From positions 1 through 11,882 of the forward strand of contig JADGIG010000242.1 in assembly GCA_018985235.1 (NCBI GenBank): DNA of 11,882 nt. Reading direction: 5' to 3'. A program made the translations under genes and the position numbers. Of this stretch, positions 1-8,172 are shown piece by piece. The notes beneath the pieces are model-generated. The model was not told the origin of the DNA. It saw only the letters and a list, made by a program, of their open reading frames with translations, and searched no databases. This DNA comes from Sanchytrium tribonematis (taxonomy: Eukaryota > Sanchytriomycota > Sanchytriomycetes > Sanchytriales > Sanchytriaceae). Positions within the stretch are counted from its first letter, which is position 1; every line of letters starts with the position of its first letter.

Positions 1-3000
1 GTTGATCTTTGTACTTATCTGGGAGTTTTACTTCAGCCTGAAGATATTTGTGAAAAGAATGTAAGCAGGTTTTCCAAATTTTTGTTAAAAGTTCTTTTGA
101 TAAATTGAGTCCAAATAACATGCCAAGTAAATCCATAAAGCTCAATAAGGCTACCTTCCATCTAGCCAAGCTATCTTTAAAGATTCGGTTTAAATCTTTT
201 GGGTCCGATTTTTTGGTCTCATAATCCGTATCATATTTAGTATCAAGGATATTACCAATATGACGTAAGTAATTTTGCAACAAAGATATGGTTACTTCAT
301 CTTCATTTTGTTGAGCAATATTAATGAATTGATTGTTAAAAACTTTGAGTAGTAGGTCGCAAAATTGACTTCCATTACCAGGTCCAATTTTATCATTTTG
401 AATCATATACAGGTTTTGTATTAAATTTAGGTTTTCAAAAGCTACTGCAGAGTTTAGATTTTTAGACTCGTAATTTCGCTTTTCATTTTTCATCGTAAAC
501 TTTTCTTCACTCATTTTTATTTCTAAATCTATTACGTAGTTTAAATTAACTTTCCCAAAATACAAAACGCCTAAGATTATGAGCCTTTGAAGAGGAAGTA
601 GCTTTTTTATCTCTTCTATCACTTTTGTATCATTGGTAATTGGCTCAAATAAAAAGGAAGAATTGAGTCCAAAATCTCGCTTACTTAATATATCATTATT
701 CAAAGCGTATTCATATATACTGCAAAATCTTTTACAAGTCTCAATTGTCAATCCGGATAGAGACACTTTGTTTTTCATCGTTGTAGCACTAAGCCCACTT
801 TTGACAATTTTTTCAATTTCAAACCATTGCACTAAAATGACCTCTGAATAATACGATAGCGACTCCTGGGTTGAATCTTTGAGTTTAATATTCAGTAACA
901 AATTCAGCGACTCAATGGATATTTTTAGTTTAAAGTCATGCAGTTCTTCCGGAATTTTTCCCAAGGTGTCTATTGAGAATGTTATCCAATGCTTGGCAAT
1001 GGAGACAAACACGTCATTGCTTGATACAAACGAATCTATAACGTATTTAAGAACATATAAAAGCAGTGACTTGATATCCTCTTCCCATTCTTTAATATTA
1101 CTCTTATTAACTCCTAATATTGACCGTTCTAGATTATTAAGATTTGGGCCAAGTATTTCTGAAAAAAGTTTAAATAAATTTTCAATGCAAAATATCCTTA
1201 TGTCTTCGCAATCTTTTTTCCAATCTCGATTTTCCTGAATAAGGTAATCTTCCTTGGCATCCGCATTTTGCTCAAATTCGGTCGAAAAAATGTTAAATAT
1301 AAGATCCTTGACTATATCAGATTGCTTTAAAAACAATTCCTTGTCGAAATGTGCATCAAACTGACGCGAAAAAATTTTGCATAAGGTTTGAATACTTCCT
1401 ACACATAGAGCTTTTTTCTTAGCTTTACACTGTTGCGCTAAATTCGTCAAGACAAGAAATTTAGATTCTACAGCATTTACACTCTTGTTCCTATTCAAAT
1501 GGTCCATTAAATTCCAATACAACGCTAAAGCAGTGTAAGCAATATTTGAATCTGATTTTTGGCGAGCAAAATATGATATGCACAAAATCCAATGCTCAAT
1601 CAACTCACTTGAGTCCAAATTTTCTAAAAATTCACTATCAATTGTTTGAACGATGTCGAATAATTCTTTTAAGTAGTCTAAATTCAATTTTGCAAAGTTT
1701 TGATTATCGTTACACTTTGATGAAAATTCGTCACTCATGATTCTTCTGAGATTCATGATAATAAACATTAAAAGTTTCTTTGAAGCTAAAGCATCAGGAA
1801 TTTTCACTATACTTTGAAAAAGTGCAACCAAATGTTTCCGAGATTCCAGCAGGGAGTTTTGTTCAATAATATCAGCATAACCATTCAGAAAATCTTGGAG
1901 AAGAACTTCATCGAGTTTTGTTAAGTTTGTAAAAAAGATCGAGGTATAAAGTTGGAAAAATACAGTGAAAATGGTCTCATCTTCAAAGACCATCATTCTC
2001 CGAGCCAAAATATCGACCACAATACCTTTGTTACTAAAATTTTGATGGAATGCTATAATCGAAAAAGAAAACAATAAATCTCTTCTTATTGAAACCTCCA
2101 AGTCTATGTATTTTTCATTAAATAATTCTAAAAACTCTGGATTTGCACTAAATATAGAGAGTATTCCATTCAATATGCATTTTGTAAAGGTGCCTTTGTG
2201 GAGAAATAGTAAGGACTGCAATTTGACATCAAAGGGAAATCCTAAAATTCCAACATTGTGTTGACTTTTTGTCCATTCAAATGATTTGGTATAGGAGTCG
2301 TAATACGTTTGATCGCTAAATAAAGTGCTTAGTAAAGCGTCAAGCTCTAAGGTGGCTGTTTTCTTCCAACTTGAATTCCTACTAATTTTGTCTACATACA
2401 ACAATATTTCTAGAAAATGATTTTTAAAATTTTGCGGATAAATCTGAACCAGATTGAAGATAGTGCAGATGTGTATCGCTTCACTTATAATAATTAGATC
2501 ACTTGGTGGTTTTGCGATTATAAGATCATTTACAATGATAGGTGGACTTTTTAGTGTGGCTGTGAGTTTCGAGAATTTGACGTAAATCGAAATGATGCTT
2601 CCATGATCTGATAGATTGGACGGGCTTTCAATTTCTAATATACTGCAGAAAAACTTTAAACTTTCTTCATAGATATCCTCAAGCATATCATTTTGAAGGC
2701 AATCCACTAATTTATCAAGAACTCTTAATGATATGGCAACAATATAGTTTGGAGGCAATTCGGGTACTTCATTTTTGTCTAAGTGTTCTACATATAGCTG
2801 CTTCAAGGGTATATTTACAAAATGATCATGCCCATGCTTTTTAAAATACGCATTTATGATTTTGCTGCAAATCTGAAAAATTTCCTTCACAATATTTATG
2901 TTGAAAGTGTCACCCTTAAGCTTGAATATGCTAAGTATCACATCTTTGTTTGAGACAAGCTTCAGAAGAGCCTCAAGGCTTAAAGCAGCCAACACAATCG

Positions 3001-3961
3001 AAGAGTCTAAATTCACAGTTTTCAGAAGCATACTTAAGAGAAGTTCACATTCAGTTTTCAAAACTAGGTGAAAAGAAATGATAGTTTGAGTCACTAACAA
3101 TATACTTCGAATAGCAATTGGATATGGACATTGTTCTTTAATGGCGTCTCCGTAAATCTGAATGGTGGTTTTTGAAAATGTAGTCAATAATTTAGAAAAC
3201 TGCTGAGACTTTAGTTTTTCTTGGCAACTTGCAAAAACCTCTCTTGTGATCTCTAATGCAAGCGTGCGAGGAACTGGAGTAACACATTTTAATGTATATT
3301 CGACATTTCCAGAAAGGTACATGATATCCTCTAGAATATCAAATCCTATTACATCGGAGCATTTTTCTATCAAATTTGCAACAACTTGCCTATAAGTGGC
3401 CCAGGCCGAGCTAACCACCAAAGGGTCAATTGTCATTTTAACGGGTATATTCCAACATTCATCAGATCCGTGTTTAAACGTAGGATTTAATTGAATTTGA
3501 AGTAGTTTGTGCATTAAAATAAATAATTGATGGATGGATATAAGATTTAATTGCGAAGCGTATAGATCAGAACATGGAGACGCGACTTGGACTAATTTTA
3601 ATTGCATTTCCTGTAGCAAATTTGCTTGAGAGCTAAAAAAACCTCCCAAGTCTGCCTTTAAACAATGATGCATCCATAAAATGCTTTCGGAGACTAATTG
3701 ACCATCGACCAATTTGAACGAAATCATTTTGAGTAGAATATTGAGTCCAAGAATATTAGTTTTAGGCTGATTTAAAGCGAAAGTTTTTTGTAATACTGCT
3801 TTAGCAGATGAAAGTTGTTGATCTTGTCTAAGCTCATACAAGCATTGCTCAGTTGCTTCTTTGATATCATTTAATTTTCTCTTTTTAGCTTCAGATGATA
3901 ACGTAATTAAATCTTGTTGCAAAAGCGAACCAACTGCAACAGAAGATGGACTGGCTGACAT
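1..3961 (-). CDS. MON2: Mon2-like endosome/Golgi trafficking scaffold, N-terminal 1320 residues (3' end beyond window)
   Basis: One uninterrupted minus-strand frame runs from ATG 3961-3959 to the left edge with no stop in 1320 codons. An in-frame TGA at 3973-3971 leaves this as the only possible ATG start. The N-terminus (residues 13-41, LLQQDLITLSSEAKKRKLND and onward) matches the opening helix of Mon2, which has LxxDLxxLSxExKKK followed by KEAxE. A stretch near residue 300 (LKTECELLLSMLL) matches the Mon2 TECExFLSLL region. NIAYTALALYWNLMDHL near residue 805 matches the conserved NISLTSIGLLWNISD block of the family. The protein is helical throughout, as expected for HEAT-like DCB/HUS/HDS repeats. 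Mon2 is a large Arf-GEF relative without a Sec7 domain that works with Dopey and a flippase in endosome-to-Golgi recycling. The family is usually 1600-1700 residues, so about 300 are probably missing off the edge. No intron interrupts nearly 4 kb. Confidence 0.85.
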   Translation of the reverse strand, partial: MSASPSSVAVGSLLQQDLITLSSEAKKRKLNDIKEATEQCLYELRQDQQLSSAKAVLQKTFALNQPKTNILGLNILLKMISFKLVDGQLVSESILWMHHCLKADLGGFFSSQANLLQEMQLKLVQVASPCSDLYASQLNLISIHQLFILMHKLLQIQLNPTFKHGSDECWNIPVKMTIDPLVVSSAWATYRQVVANLIEKCSDVIGFDILEDIMYLSGNVEYTLKCVTPVPRTLALEITREVFASCQEKLKSQQFSKLLTTFSKTTIQIYGDAIKEQCPYPIAIRSILLVTQTIISFHLVLKTECELLLSMLLKTVNLDSSIVLAALSLEALLKLVSNKDVILSIFKLKGDTFNINIVKEIFQICSKIINAYFKKHGHDHFVNIPLKQLYVEHLDKNEVPELPPNYIVAISLRVLDKLVDCLQNDMLEDIYEESLKFFCSILEIESPSNLSDHGSIISIYVKFSKLTATLKSPPIIVNDLIIAKPPSDLIIISEAIHICTIFNLVQIYPQNFKNHFLEILLYVDKISRNSSWKKTATLELDALLSTLFSDQTYYDSYTKSFEWTKSQHNVGILGFPFDVKLQSLLFLHKGTFTKCILNGILSIFSANPEFLELFNEKYIDLEVSIRRDLLFSFSIIAFHQNFSNKGIVVDILARRMMVFEDETIFTVFFQLYTSIFFTNLTKLDEVLLQDFLNGYADIIEQNSLLESRKHLVALFQSIVKIPDALASKKLLMFIIMNLRRIMSDEFSSKCNDNQNFAKLNLDYLKELFDIVQTIDSEFLENLDSSELIEHWILCISYFARQKSDSNIAYTALALYWNLMDHLNRNKSVNAVESKFLVLTNLAQQCKAKKKALCVGSIQTLCKIFSRQFDAHFDKELFLKQSDIVKDLIFNIFSTEFEQNADAKEDYLIQENRDWKKDCEDIRIFCIENLFKLFSEILGPNLNNLERSILGVNKSNIKEWEEDIKSLLLYVLKYVIDSFVSSNDVFVSIAKHWITFSIDTLGKIPEELHDFKLKISIESLNLLLNIKLKDSTQESLSYYSEVILVQWFEIEKIVKSGLSATTMKNKVSLSGLTIETCKRFCSIYEYALNNDILSKRDFGLNSSFLFEPITNDTKVIEEIKKLLPLQRLIILGVLYFGKVNLNYVIDLEIKMSEEKFTMKNEKRNYESKNLNSAVAFENLNLIQNLYMIQNDKIGPGNGSQFCDLLLKVFNNQFINIAQQNEDEVTISLLQNYLRHIGNILDTKYDTDYETKKSDPKDLNRIFKDSLARWKVALLSFMDLLGMLFGLNLSKELLTKIWKTCLHSFHKYLQAEVKLPDKYKDQ

Positions 3962-3974
3962 CCGTTTGTTTCAA
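3962..3974. promoter_or_regulatory. 13-bp gap between divergent start codons
   Basis: Only 13 bp separate the Mon2 ATG (3961, minus) from the first in-frame ATG of the nicastrin-like gene (3975, plus). If the second ATG at 3996 is used, the gap is 34 bp. No promoter fits in this space, so at least one gene must be transcribed from inside the other's coding sequence, and the 5' transcript ends must overlap. Confidence 0.6.
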
Positions 3975-5042
3975 ATGTTTTTTTATCTGGCATTCATGAA
4001 TAACTTGAATCTCTTATACCATGGGACATTGGCCGATATATCAGTTTATTCATCTCCAAATTTCTTTCCAGAATGGCCTTGCATCAAAGTGGTATCCAAT
4101 GAAAAAATTTACATAGTTGAGGATAAGGGGAAAGAATTGAATGATATACTAATAAGAGTACAAACGTGGTATTATAGCGCCAGCAAATTATATGAGTCTC
4201 CCACACACATCAAGCTATTCAAAAGAGATTCCCTCAGAAACGTTACCATTCTCAGCATCCCAGAACTAAGTGTGGATTCAGTCAGCTTAGATGAAACATT
4301 TTTATCGTGGAACACACTTCCGATACTCCCGATTACAAGGAGACCTGCAAAATCATTCAAAGCAATTTCAAAAGTGAGTGCTAGTAGGCAAAACTACATG
4401 TGGAGAATCAACAGTATCTTACATACGGCTTTATTTCTTTCAGGGGAATCATTGTATTCTTTAATCCAAGAAAATGGGGCTGTTAAATACACTGAAAAGT
4501 ATATTATTCACAGGTTGCGAAACTATTGTAAAGTGGAGATTCAAAAAGTGTCTGAAGATGCTAACAACATTATATGTACAATGAATTCTGTAAATCCCAA
4601 CATTTTGGTATCCGTCACTCATGATTTACATCAAACAGATAGTATCAGAAAGTTTGACAGTGGCAAATCGATTGCCATTGCTGCTACTATTGAGCTTGTG
4701 CGGTTTTTAAAACAATATCATCAAAATTTTGCTGTTAAATTTGTATTTTTTGCCGCAGAGCAGCTATCTTATTTGGGATCCAAGACATTTTTTGAAAATT
4801 CACAATCAAAAGTGTATAAAACTCACTATCACTTTCATAATTTTGCAGCTGATCTGTTATGGAGTAATGATGGTACTGACGAAATTGCGTTTTTTAATAG
4901 ATTTTCACCTACAATCATGATTGAAAATAGTGAAGGAAACGACGATTATGGGATATTATCTCAAGAATTAAAGAAATTAAAAGCATCAATTCAAAATAAC
5001 TTGGATCAATTTATACATAAACTGATAGAGGACCTAAAATAA
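3975..5042 (+). CDS. Short nicastrin-like protein (M28-peptidase-related, probably non-catalytic)
   Basis: The frame encodes 355 residues from the first ATG at 3975; a second Met is at 3996. The first residues (MFFYLAFM) are weakly hydrophobic and may form a poor signal peptide. Residues 35-38 (PCIK) followed by IYIVEDKGKELNDIL resemble the nicastrin N-terminal lobe, and LPILPI (115-120) sits where nicastrin has its FPI segment. The M28-like core is ILVSVTHDLH (210-219), DSGKSIA (228-234) and VKFVFFAAEQLSYLGSK (254-270), recalling nicastrin FVFFxGExxxYxGS. Zinc-peptidase ligands look degraded: AAEE is AAEQ and the HxD site is disordered, so a pseudo-enzyme is likely. Nicastrin recognises substrates for gamma-secretase, but it is about 700 residues with a C-terminal transmembrane helix; this protein has neither. 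One N-glycosylation sequon (NVT, residue 89) is visible. A nicalin-like or divergent aminopeptidase identity remains possible. Its stop lies 14 bp from that of the WC-1-like gene. Confidence 0.5.
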   Translation: MFFYLAFMNNLNLLYHGTLADISVYSSPNFFPEWPCIKVVSNEKIYIVEDKGKELNDILIRVQTWYYSASKLYESPTHIKLFKRDSLRNVTILSIPELSVDSVSLDETFLSWNTLPILPITRRPAKSFKAISKVSASRQNYMWRINSILHTALFLSGESLYSLIQENGAVKYTEKYIIHRLRNYCKVEIQKVSEDANNIICTMNSVNPNILVSVTHDLHQTDSIRKFDSGKSIAIAATIELVRFLKQYHQNFAVKFVFFAAEQLSYLGSKTFFENSQSKVYKTHYHFHNFAADLLWSNDGTDEIAFFNRFSPTIMIENSEGNDDYGILSQELKKLKASIQNNLDQFIHKLIEDLK

Positions 5043-5055
5043 TTTATTTGAGATC

Positions 5056-5061
5056 TTTATT
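5056..5061 (-). terminator. AATAAA poly(A) signal spanning the WC-1-like stop codon
   Basis: The minus strand reads GAA TAA A, so AATAAA contains the TAA stop (5059-5057). Cleavage 10-30 nt further on would fall inside the 3' end of the convergent nicastrin-like gene. Assignment is by motif only. Confidence 0.55.
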
Positions 5062-6764
5062 CCAAAATAGGTCCTTTCATTCCTATAGTTTCTAAAATAT
5101 GCTTGTGTTCAGACTTCAACATGTGTAGCTCATATTGCCACGAAGTCTCTCTATTGGGATTAAACGCCGAAAATACCTCGTCCTGCTCAGGATTTTCATA
5201 CCTGGTAGCAAAAAATTGAGGGTCTGTATTAGATGGTGTCTCTCTTAAAATTGTTAGTTTGTGGAATAGATAAGCAACACAAGGTTGCTCCGGCCTAGGC
5301 ATTATGACAGTTGGGGCTCGACCCGGTAAAACCTGTGTGGTCTTTACAGGATAATGATAACCTCCAGGAAAAAATATTGATTCCACCCAGCGATAGTCGC
5401 TTTTGTATCTTATCCTATGAAACAGATAGCATATTTTACCTTCAAGAACACCAGTCAAGCCATATCTCATTTTTTCATAATCATCGTCGTGCACAAAATC
5501 AAGAAGACATTTGCCAAATAATTGATATGCTTTCATTCCAAACATTTCATCGGCTAGTTTTCTTGGAGAGCAAGTGAGAAAAATTCCTTTCGTGCTCATT
5601 TTTGACCAAAGAGATCTTTGCCCAAAACCAGCAAAAGCGTCAAGATCATTATAGTTCAGAGTGGGCAAATATTGTTCACGTGCTGAAAGAATCAAAATTC
5701 GTTTGCCTTTTGGTCTTTCACATACCATGCCTAAATTAAATAAAAGTACATCGTCCTTGAACACCGAGCCAAGTATAGCCGGAATTCCTTCGTTTAAATC
5801 TAAAAATCATATGAATTGGTTGATCTGCAATGTGTGGCAGGTTTTTAAACTCTCGCATTATTCCAACCCAATCTCCACTGTGGCAAAATTCACTCAAGTT
5901 TTTGTTTATAATTTCCGATGGTTCGTATTCTAAAAATTCGAGACAAGCTTGGTTTACGTGTATAAATTGTCCTTTAATCGATAAGCATAATAAATACGGT
6001 ATGGAATCTAAAAGGCTTTCATAAAAAATGCTTTGAGGATCAAGTCCCTCACTATTCCCCATCATGTCAACTATAAATGGCTTCAATATATCAGTCTCAT
6101 CAAATTCGTCTAAATTTTTTAATTCTCCTATGTGCTCGCGATCTATGTCATATTCTATTTTTACTTTTACTTTTTGGTCTACTTGATAATTAATGGTATA
6201 TATTCCCTCGCGCATGCATCGCATAATATTATAAGGTTGATCAATCAAACTCACTTGAAATCCAATAAATAAGTCTAAAGGGCCACCCTCGTAAGAAGAA
6301 ACAGGGATTATAGTGATAAAATTGATAAATGGTTCTCCTCCTTTTTTGTAATTAATTAATGAATATTGGCACTCCTCCAAATCATCCAAATTTTTTCTTA
6401 TTTGATATACTACATTGTTGTCCGTATATCTTCGTCTTGAACCCTTTGTGGCGAGCCCATCAGCCTCTGTTGAAACTGATTGCAAAAATCTACAATTATG
6501 ACCAACGCATTCGTCTGCCCTGTATCCAGTTAATTTCTCAAAAGCCTGACTTATATATACAATTGGGGTGTCTTCTTTTGTTCTATCGGATATGCAAAAG
6601 GAACAACTCATGTCAACTGGTCCCAAACTCACTTTTGCGTTTTCTCGGTAATAAACCCTGGCAAGAATACCCATTATATCAAATCCAGTGTAGCTGTATA
6701 TGTGGGGTCCTTCTCTAATTTTTGTTTTTGTAATCCCTATCCCACCATTTGCATTTGATGACAT
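5057..6764 (-). CDS. wc-1: White Collar-1-like blue-light receptor, LOV-PAS-PAS, no zinc finger (two exons: 6764-5750 and 5730-5057)
   Basis: Two overlapping minus-strand frames join into 562 residues if a 19-nt intron (5749-5731) is removed. The LOV domain (about 44-175) begins with the fungal WC-1 signature GPVDMSC and carries the flavin-adduct motif GHNCRFLQ with Cys91, then NNVVYQIRK, SLINYKKGG and FIGFQ. PAS-B (about 246-358) contains FRFKRRNSGYTW. PAS-C (about 378-497) starts LWSKMSTKGIFL. The WC-1 hallmark SWQYEL lies at 535-540, only 22 residues before the end. In Neurospora WC-1 a GATA zinc finger follows this motif; here the stop comes first, as in known basidiomycete WC-1 proteins. 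WC-1 with FMN/FAD senses blue light and acts with WC-2 in the nucleus on light-responsive promoters. DNA binding here would need a finger-bearing WC-2-type partner, which is not in the window. The LOV cysteine is intact, so photochemistry is expected. Confidence 0.88.
5731..5749 (-). other. Putative 19-nt GT-AG intron in the WC-1-like gene
   Basis: On the minus strand GTACTTTTATTTAATTTAG separates the two coding frames. Removing it splits codon 339 (T|GC, Cys) and joins GYTWLGVQGRC to MVCERPKGKRILIL. This restores the WC-1 PAS-B beta-strand region at about normal spacing, where Neurospora has GYTWFESHGT followed by GKGRKCIIL. Unspliced reading hits TAA at 5738-5736. A longer GT-AG choice, 34 nt (5764-5731), also restores frame but deletes five residues that align well. 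A sequencing indel or real frameshift is a further alternative. Confidence 0.6.
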
Positions 6765-6912
6765 TTTTGTTTTGTCTCACTCCGTTTATCCGTAAAAGTC
6801 CAGACAAGAATTTATACAGCTTCTTTTGAATATCGCAGTGTTTTACGTGGAATTGCAGTTGTAATATGTTGTATCAAAAGTTAAAAACAAGAAATCTGCC
6901 ATTTAAAATAAT
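6765..6912 (-). promoter_or_regulatory. Upstream region of the WC-1-like gene with TATA-like element
   Basis: This 148-bp gap is the widest in the window. On the minus strand TATAAAT lies at 6816-6810, about 50 bp before the ATG. Two GATA cores (CGGATAAAC near 6793-6785 and GCGATATTC near 6837-6829) could bind GATA factors such as a WC-2 partner; these are short motifs and speculative. The left end also holds whatever 3' UTR the ubiquitin-eL40 gene has. Confidence 0.4.
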
Positions 6913-7389
<477 letters not shown>

Positions 7390-7390
<1 letters not shown>

Positions 7391-7395
7391 TTATT
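7390..7395 (-). terminator. AATAAA poly(A) signal spanning the phosphatase stop codon
   Basis: The minus strand reads GAA AAA TAA AAA, so AATAAA contains the TAA stop at 7393-7391. The 91 bp before the next ATG are enough for cleavage before the eL40 gene. Confidence 0.55.
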
Positions 7396-8026
7396 TTTCA
7401 AGAGATAAGATAATATCCAATACTTGGAATCGTTGCTGTATGTATTCTGAACAGTCAAAGTCAACCTCATTTTCAGCAAGAGTGAAAATTTGTCTGAGTT
7501 CCTTTCTAAGCCATAGCAAAGCTTTATCGTCTTCCTCGCCCATATACGATTTAATTGGTATAGCATTATGCAAATTGTAGCCGAAATTATGGATTGTATT
7601 GTCGACTGCAATAACATGATTTCCTTTCTCAATTATGTCGTGAATGAGTTTAAAATAAATATTAGCAAAGAAATAGCAGTCCTTTCTGGTTAAAATCAAG
7701 CAGAAATATTTTTTTAAATCAAGCAGATCCAAGACTGCCAAGGCGTATTTTTCTTCTGCACTTGTAAATAATACAAGATCACAGTTTGTTGCCATTTCAT
7801 CTAGAAATTCCTTTACATGTGGTCTAGCTGATGCCTCCAAAGTACTTGGATTTGTGCAATGTAGTAGGCATTCATCCATATCTAGCACCAACGTGAATTT
7901 CTTGGTAGGCTCATAATCATATTTGATTTTTGGTATATAGAGCTTTGGGATACTGGATAATGCGTTGTATGCTGAGTTTACATCAAAGTGCATCCAATTT
8001 GGTTCAATAGAAGATTCATTGATCAT
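7391..8026 (-). CDS. Small FCP1/SCP-type (CTDSPL2/Dullard-like) HAD phosphatase
   Basis: The 211-residue protein is nearly all catalytic domain. TLVLDMDECLLHC (45-57) is the HAD motif I, with nucleophile Asp49 and acid Asp51. ARPHVKEFLDEM (67-78) and LVLFTSAEEKYA (84-95, Thr88) are the usual phosphatase blocks. A likely motif III lysine is Lys126 (YFKLIHDI), and IAVDNTIHNF (139-148, Asp142) is motif IV. NAIPIKSYMGEEDDKALLWL and a C-terminal YIQQRFQVLDIIL recall CTDSPL2, which ends with RDRFRLHDLL. Members dephosphorylate phospho-Ser/Thr, for example on the RNA polymerase II tail, SMADs or lipin. The fifth motif I residue, normally Thr or Val, is Cys53. The strand between motifs II and III is a few residues short. 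An in-frame TGA just upstream supports the ATG at 8026. No membrane helix or BRCT domain is present, so it is not FCP1 itself. Confidence 0.85.
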   Translation of the reverse strand: MINESSIEPNWMHFDVNSAYNALSSIPKLYIPKIKYDYEPTKKFTLVLDMDECLLHCTNPSTLEASARPHVKEFLDEMATNCDLVLFTSAEEKYALAVLDLLDLKKYFCLILTRKDCYFFANIYFKLIHDIIEKGNHVIAVDNTIHNFGYNLHNAIPIKSYMGEEDDKALLWLRKELRQIFTLAENEVDFDCSEYIQQRFQVLDIILSLEK

Positions 8027-8172
8027 TTTAAGAATCGAGTTTCAAGTCAGAGACGTACTCCAAAAAATTAGTGGAGCTTTAACCAACAATTTTTTTTAAA
8101 AAGGATATTGGGTGATATCTGAGTAAGAGAAACTATAAGCTAGCTGACTATAATTAAAAAACTCCTTGTTTT
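8027..8172. promoter_or_regulatory. Divergent promoter of the phosphatase and mitochondrial uS10 genes
   Basis: This 146-bp gap separates start codons pointing apart. It contains an inverted CCAAT (ATTGG, 8107-8111) inside a small inverted repeat (GATAT 8104-8108, ATATC 8115-8119). Two direct copies of ACTATAA lie at 8132-8138 and 8147-8153; the second gives a TATAATTAA element about 20 bp before the uS10 ATG. A long T/A tract sits near 8090-8102. None has been tested, and only the promoter role is inferred from geometry. Confidence 0.45.

Noticed and set aside
633-1740. Several plus-strand frames of 64-119 codons opposite Mon2
   Set aside because: They are antisense to one continuous 1320-codon frame with clear Mon2 similarity; their products look like shuffled hydrophobic or serine-rich text without domains.
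3861-3974. N-terminal extension of the nicastrin-like frame upstream of 3975
   Set aside because: The extension contains no ATG (it opens with TTG) and lies antisense to the Mon2 start, so ATG 3975 is preferred.
4374-4443. Strong-looking intron (GTGAGT donor, TTTATTTCTTTCAG acceptor, 70 nt) in the nicastrin-like gene
   Set aside because: The main frame reads straight through, while removal of 70 nt would shift frame. The alternative upstream frame is open only back to a TGA at 4292. Kept as unspliced, though cDNA could overturn this.
4499-4513. 15-nt GTATATTATTCACAG with GT-AG ends in the nicastrin-like gene
   Set aside because: It is in frame, encodes ordinary residues, and no alignment demands its removal. 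Short GT-AG strings are common in AT-rich DNA.
5736-5764. WC-1-like gene as two separate genes or a pseudogene
   Set aside because: Both halves are well conserved, and the junction lies within a single PAS strand with proper GT-AG ends. A spliced single gene explains it better than decay, though a frameshift cannot be excluded from sequence alone.
5311-6718. Plus-strand frames opposite the WC-1-like gene
   Set aside because: The minus strand carries clear LOV and PAS domains; the plus frames have no recognisable motif.
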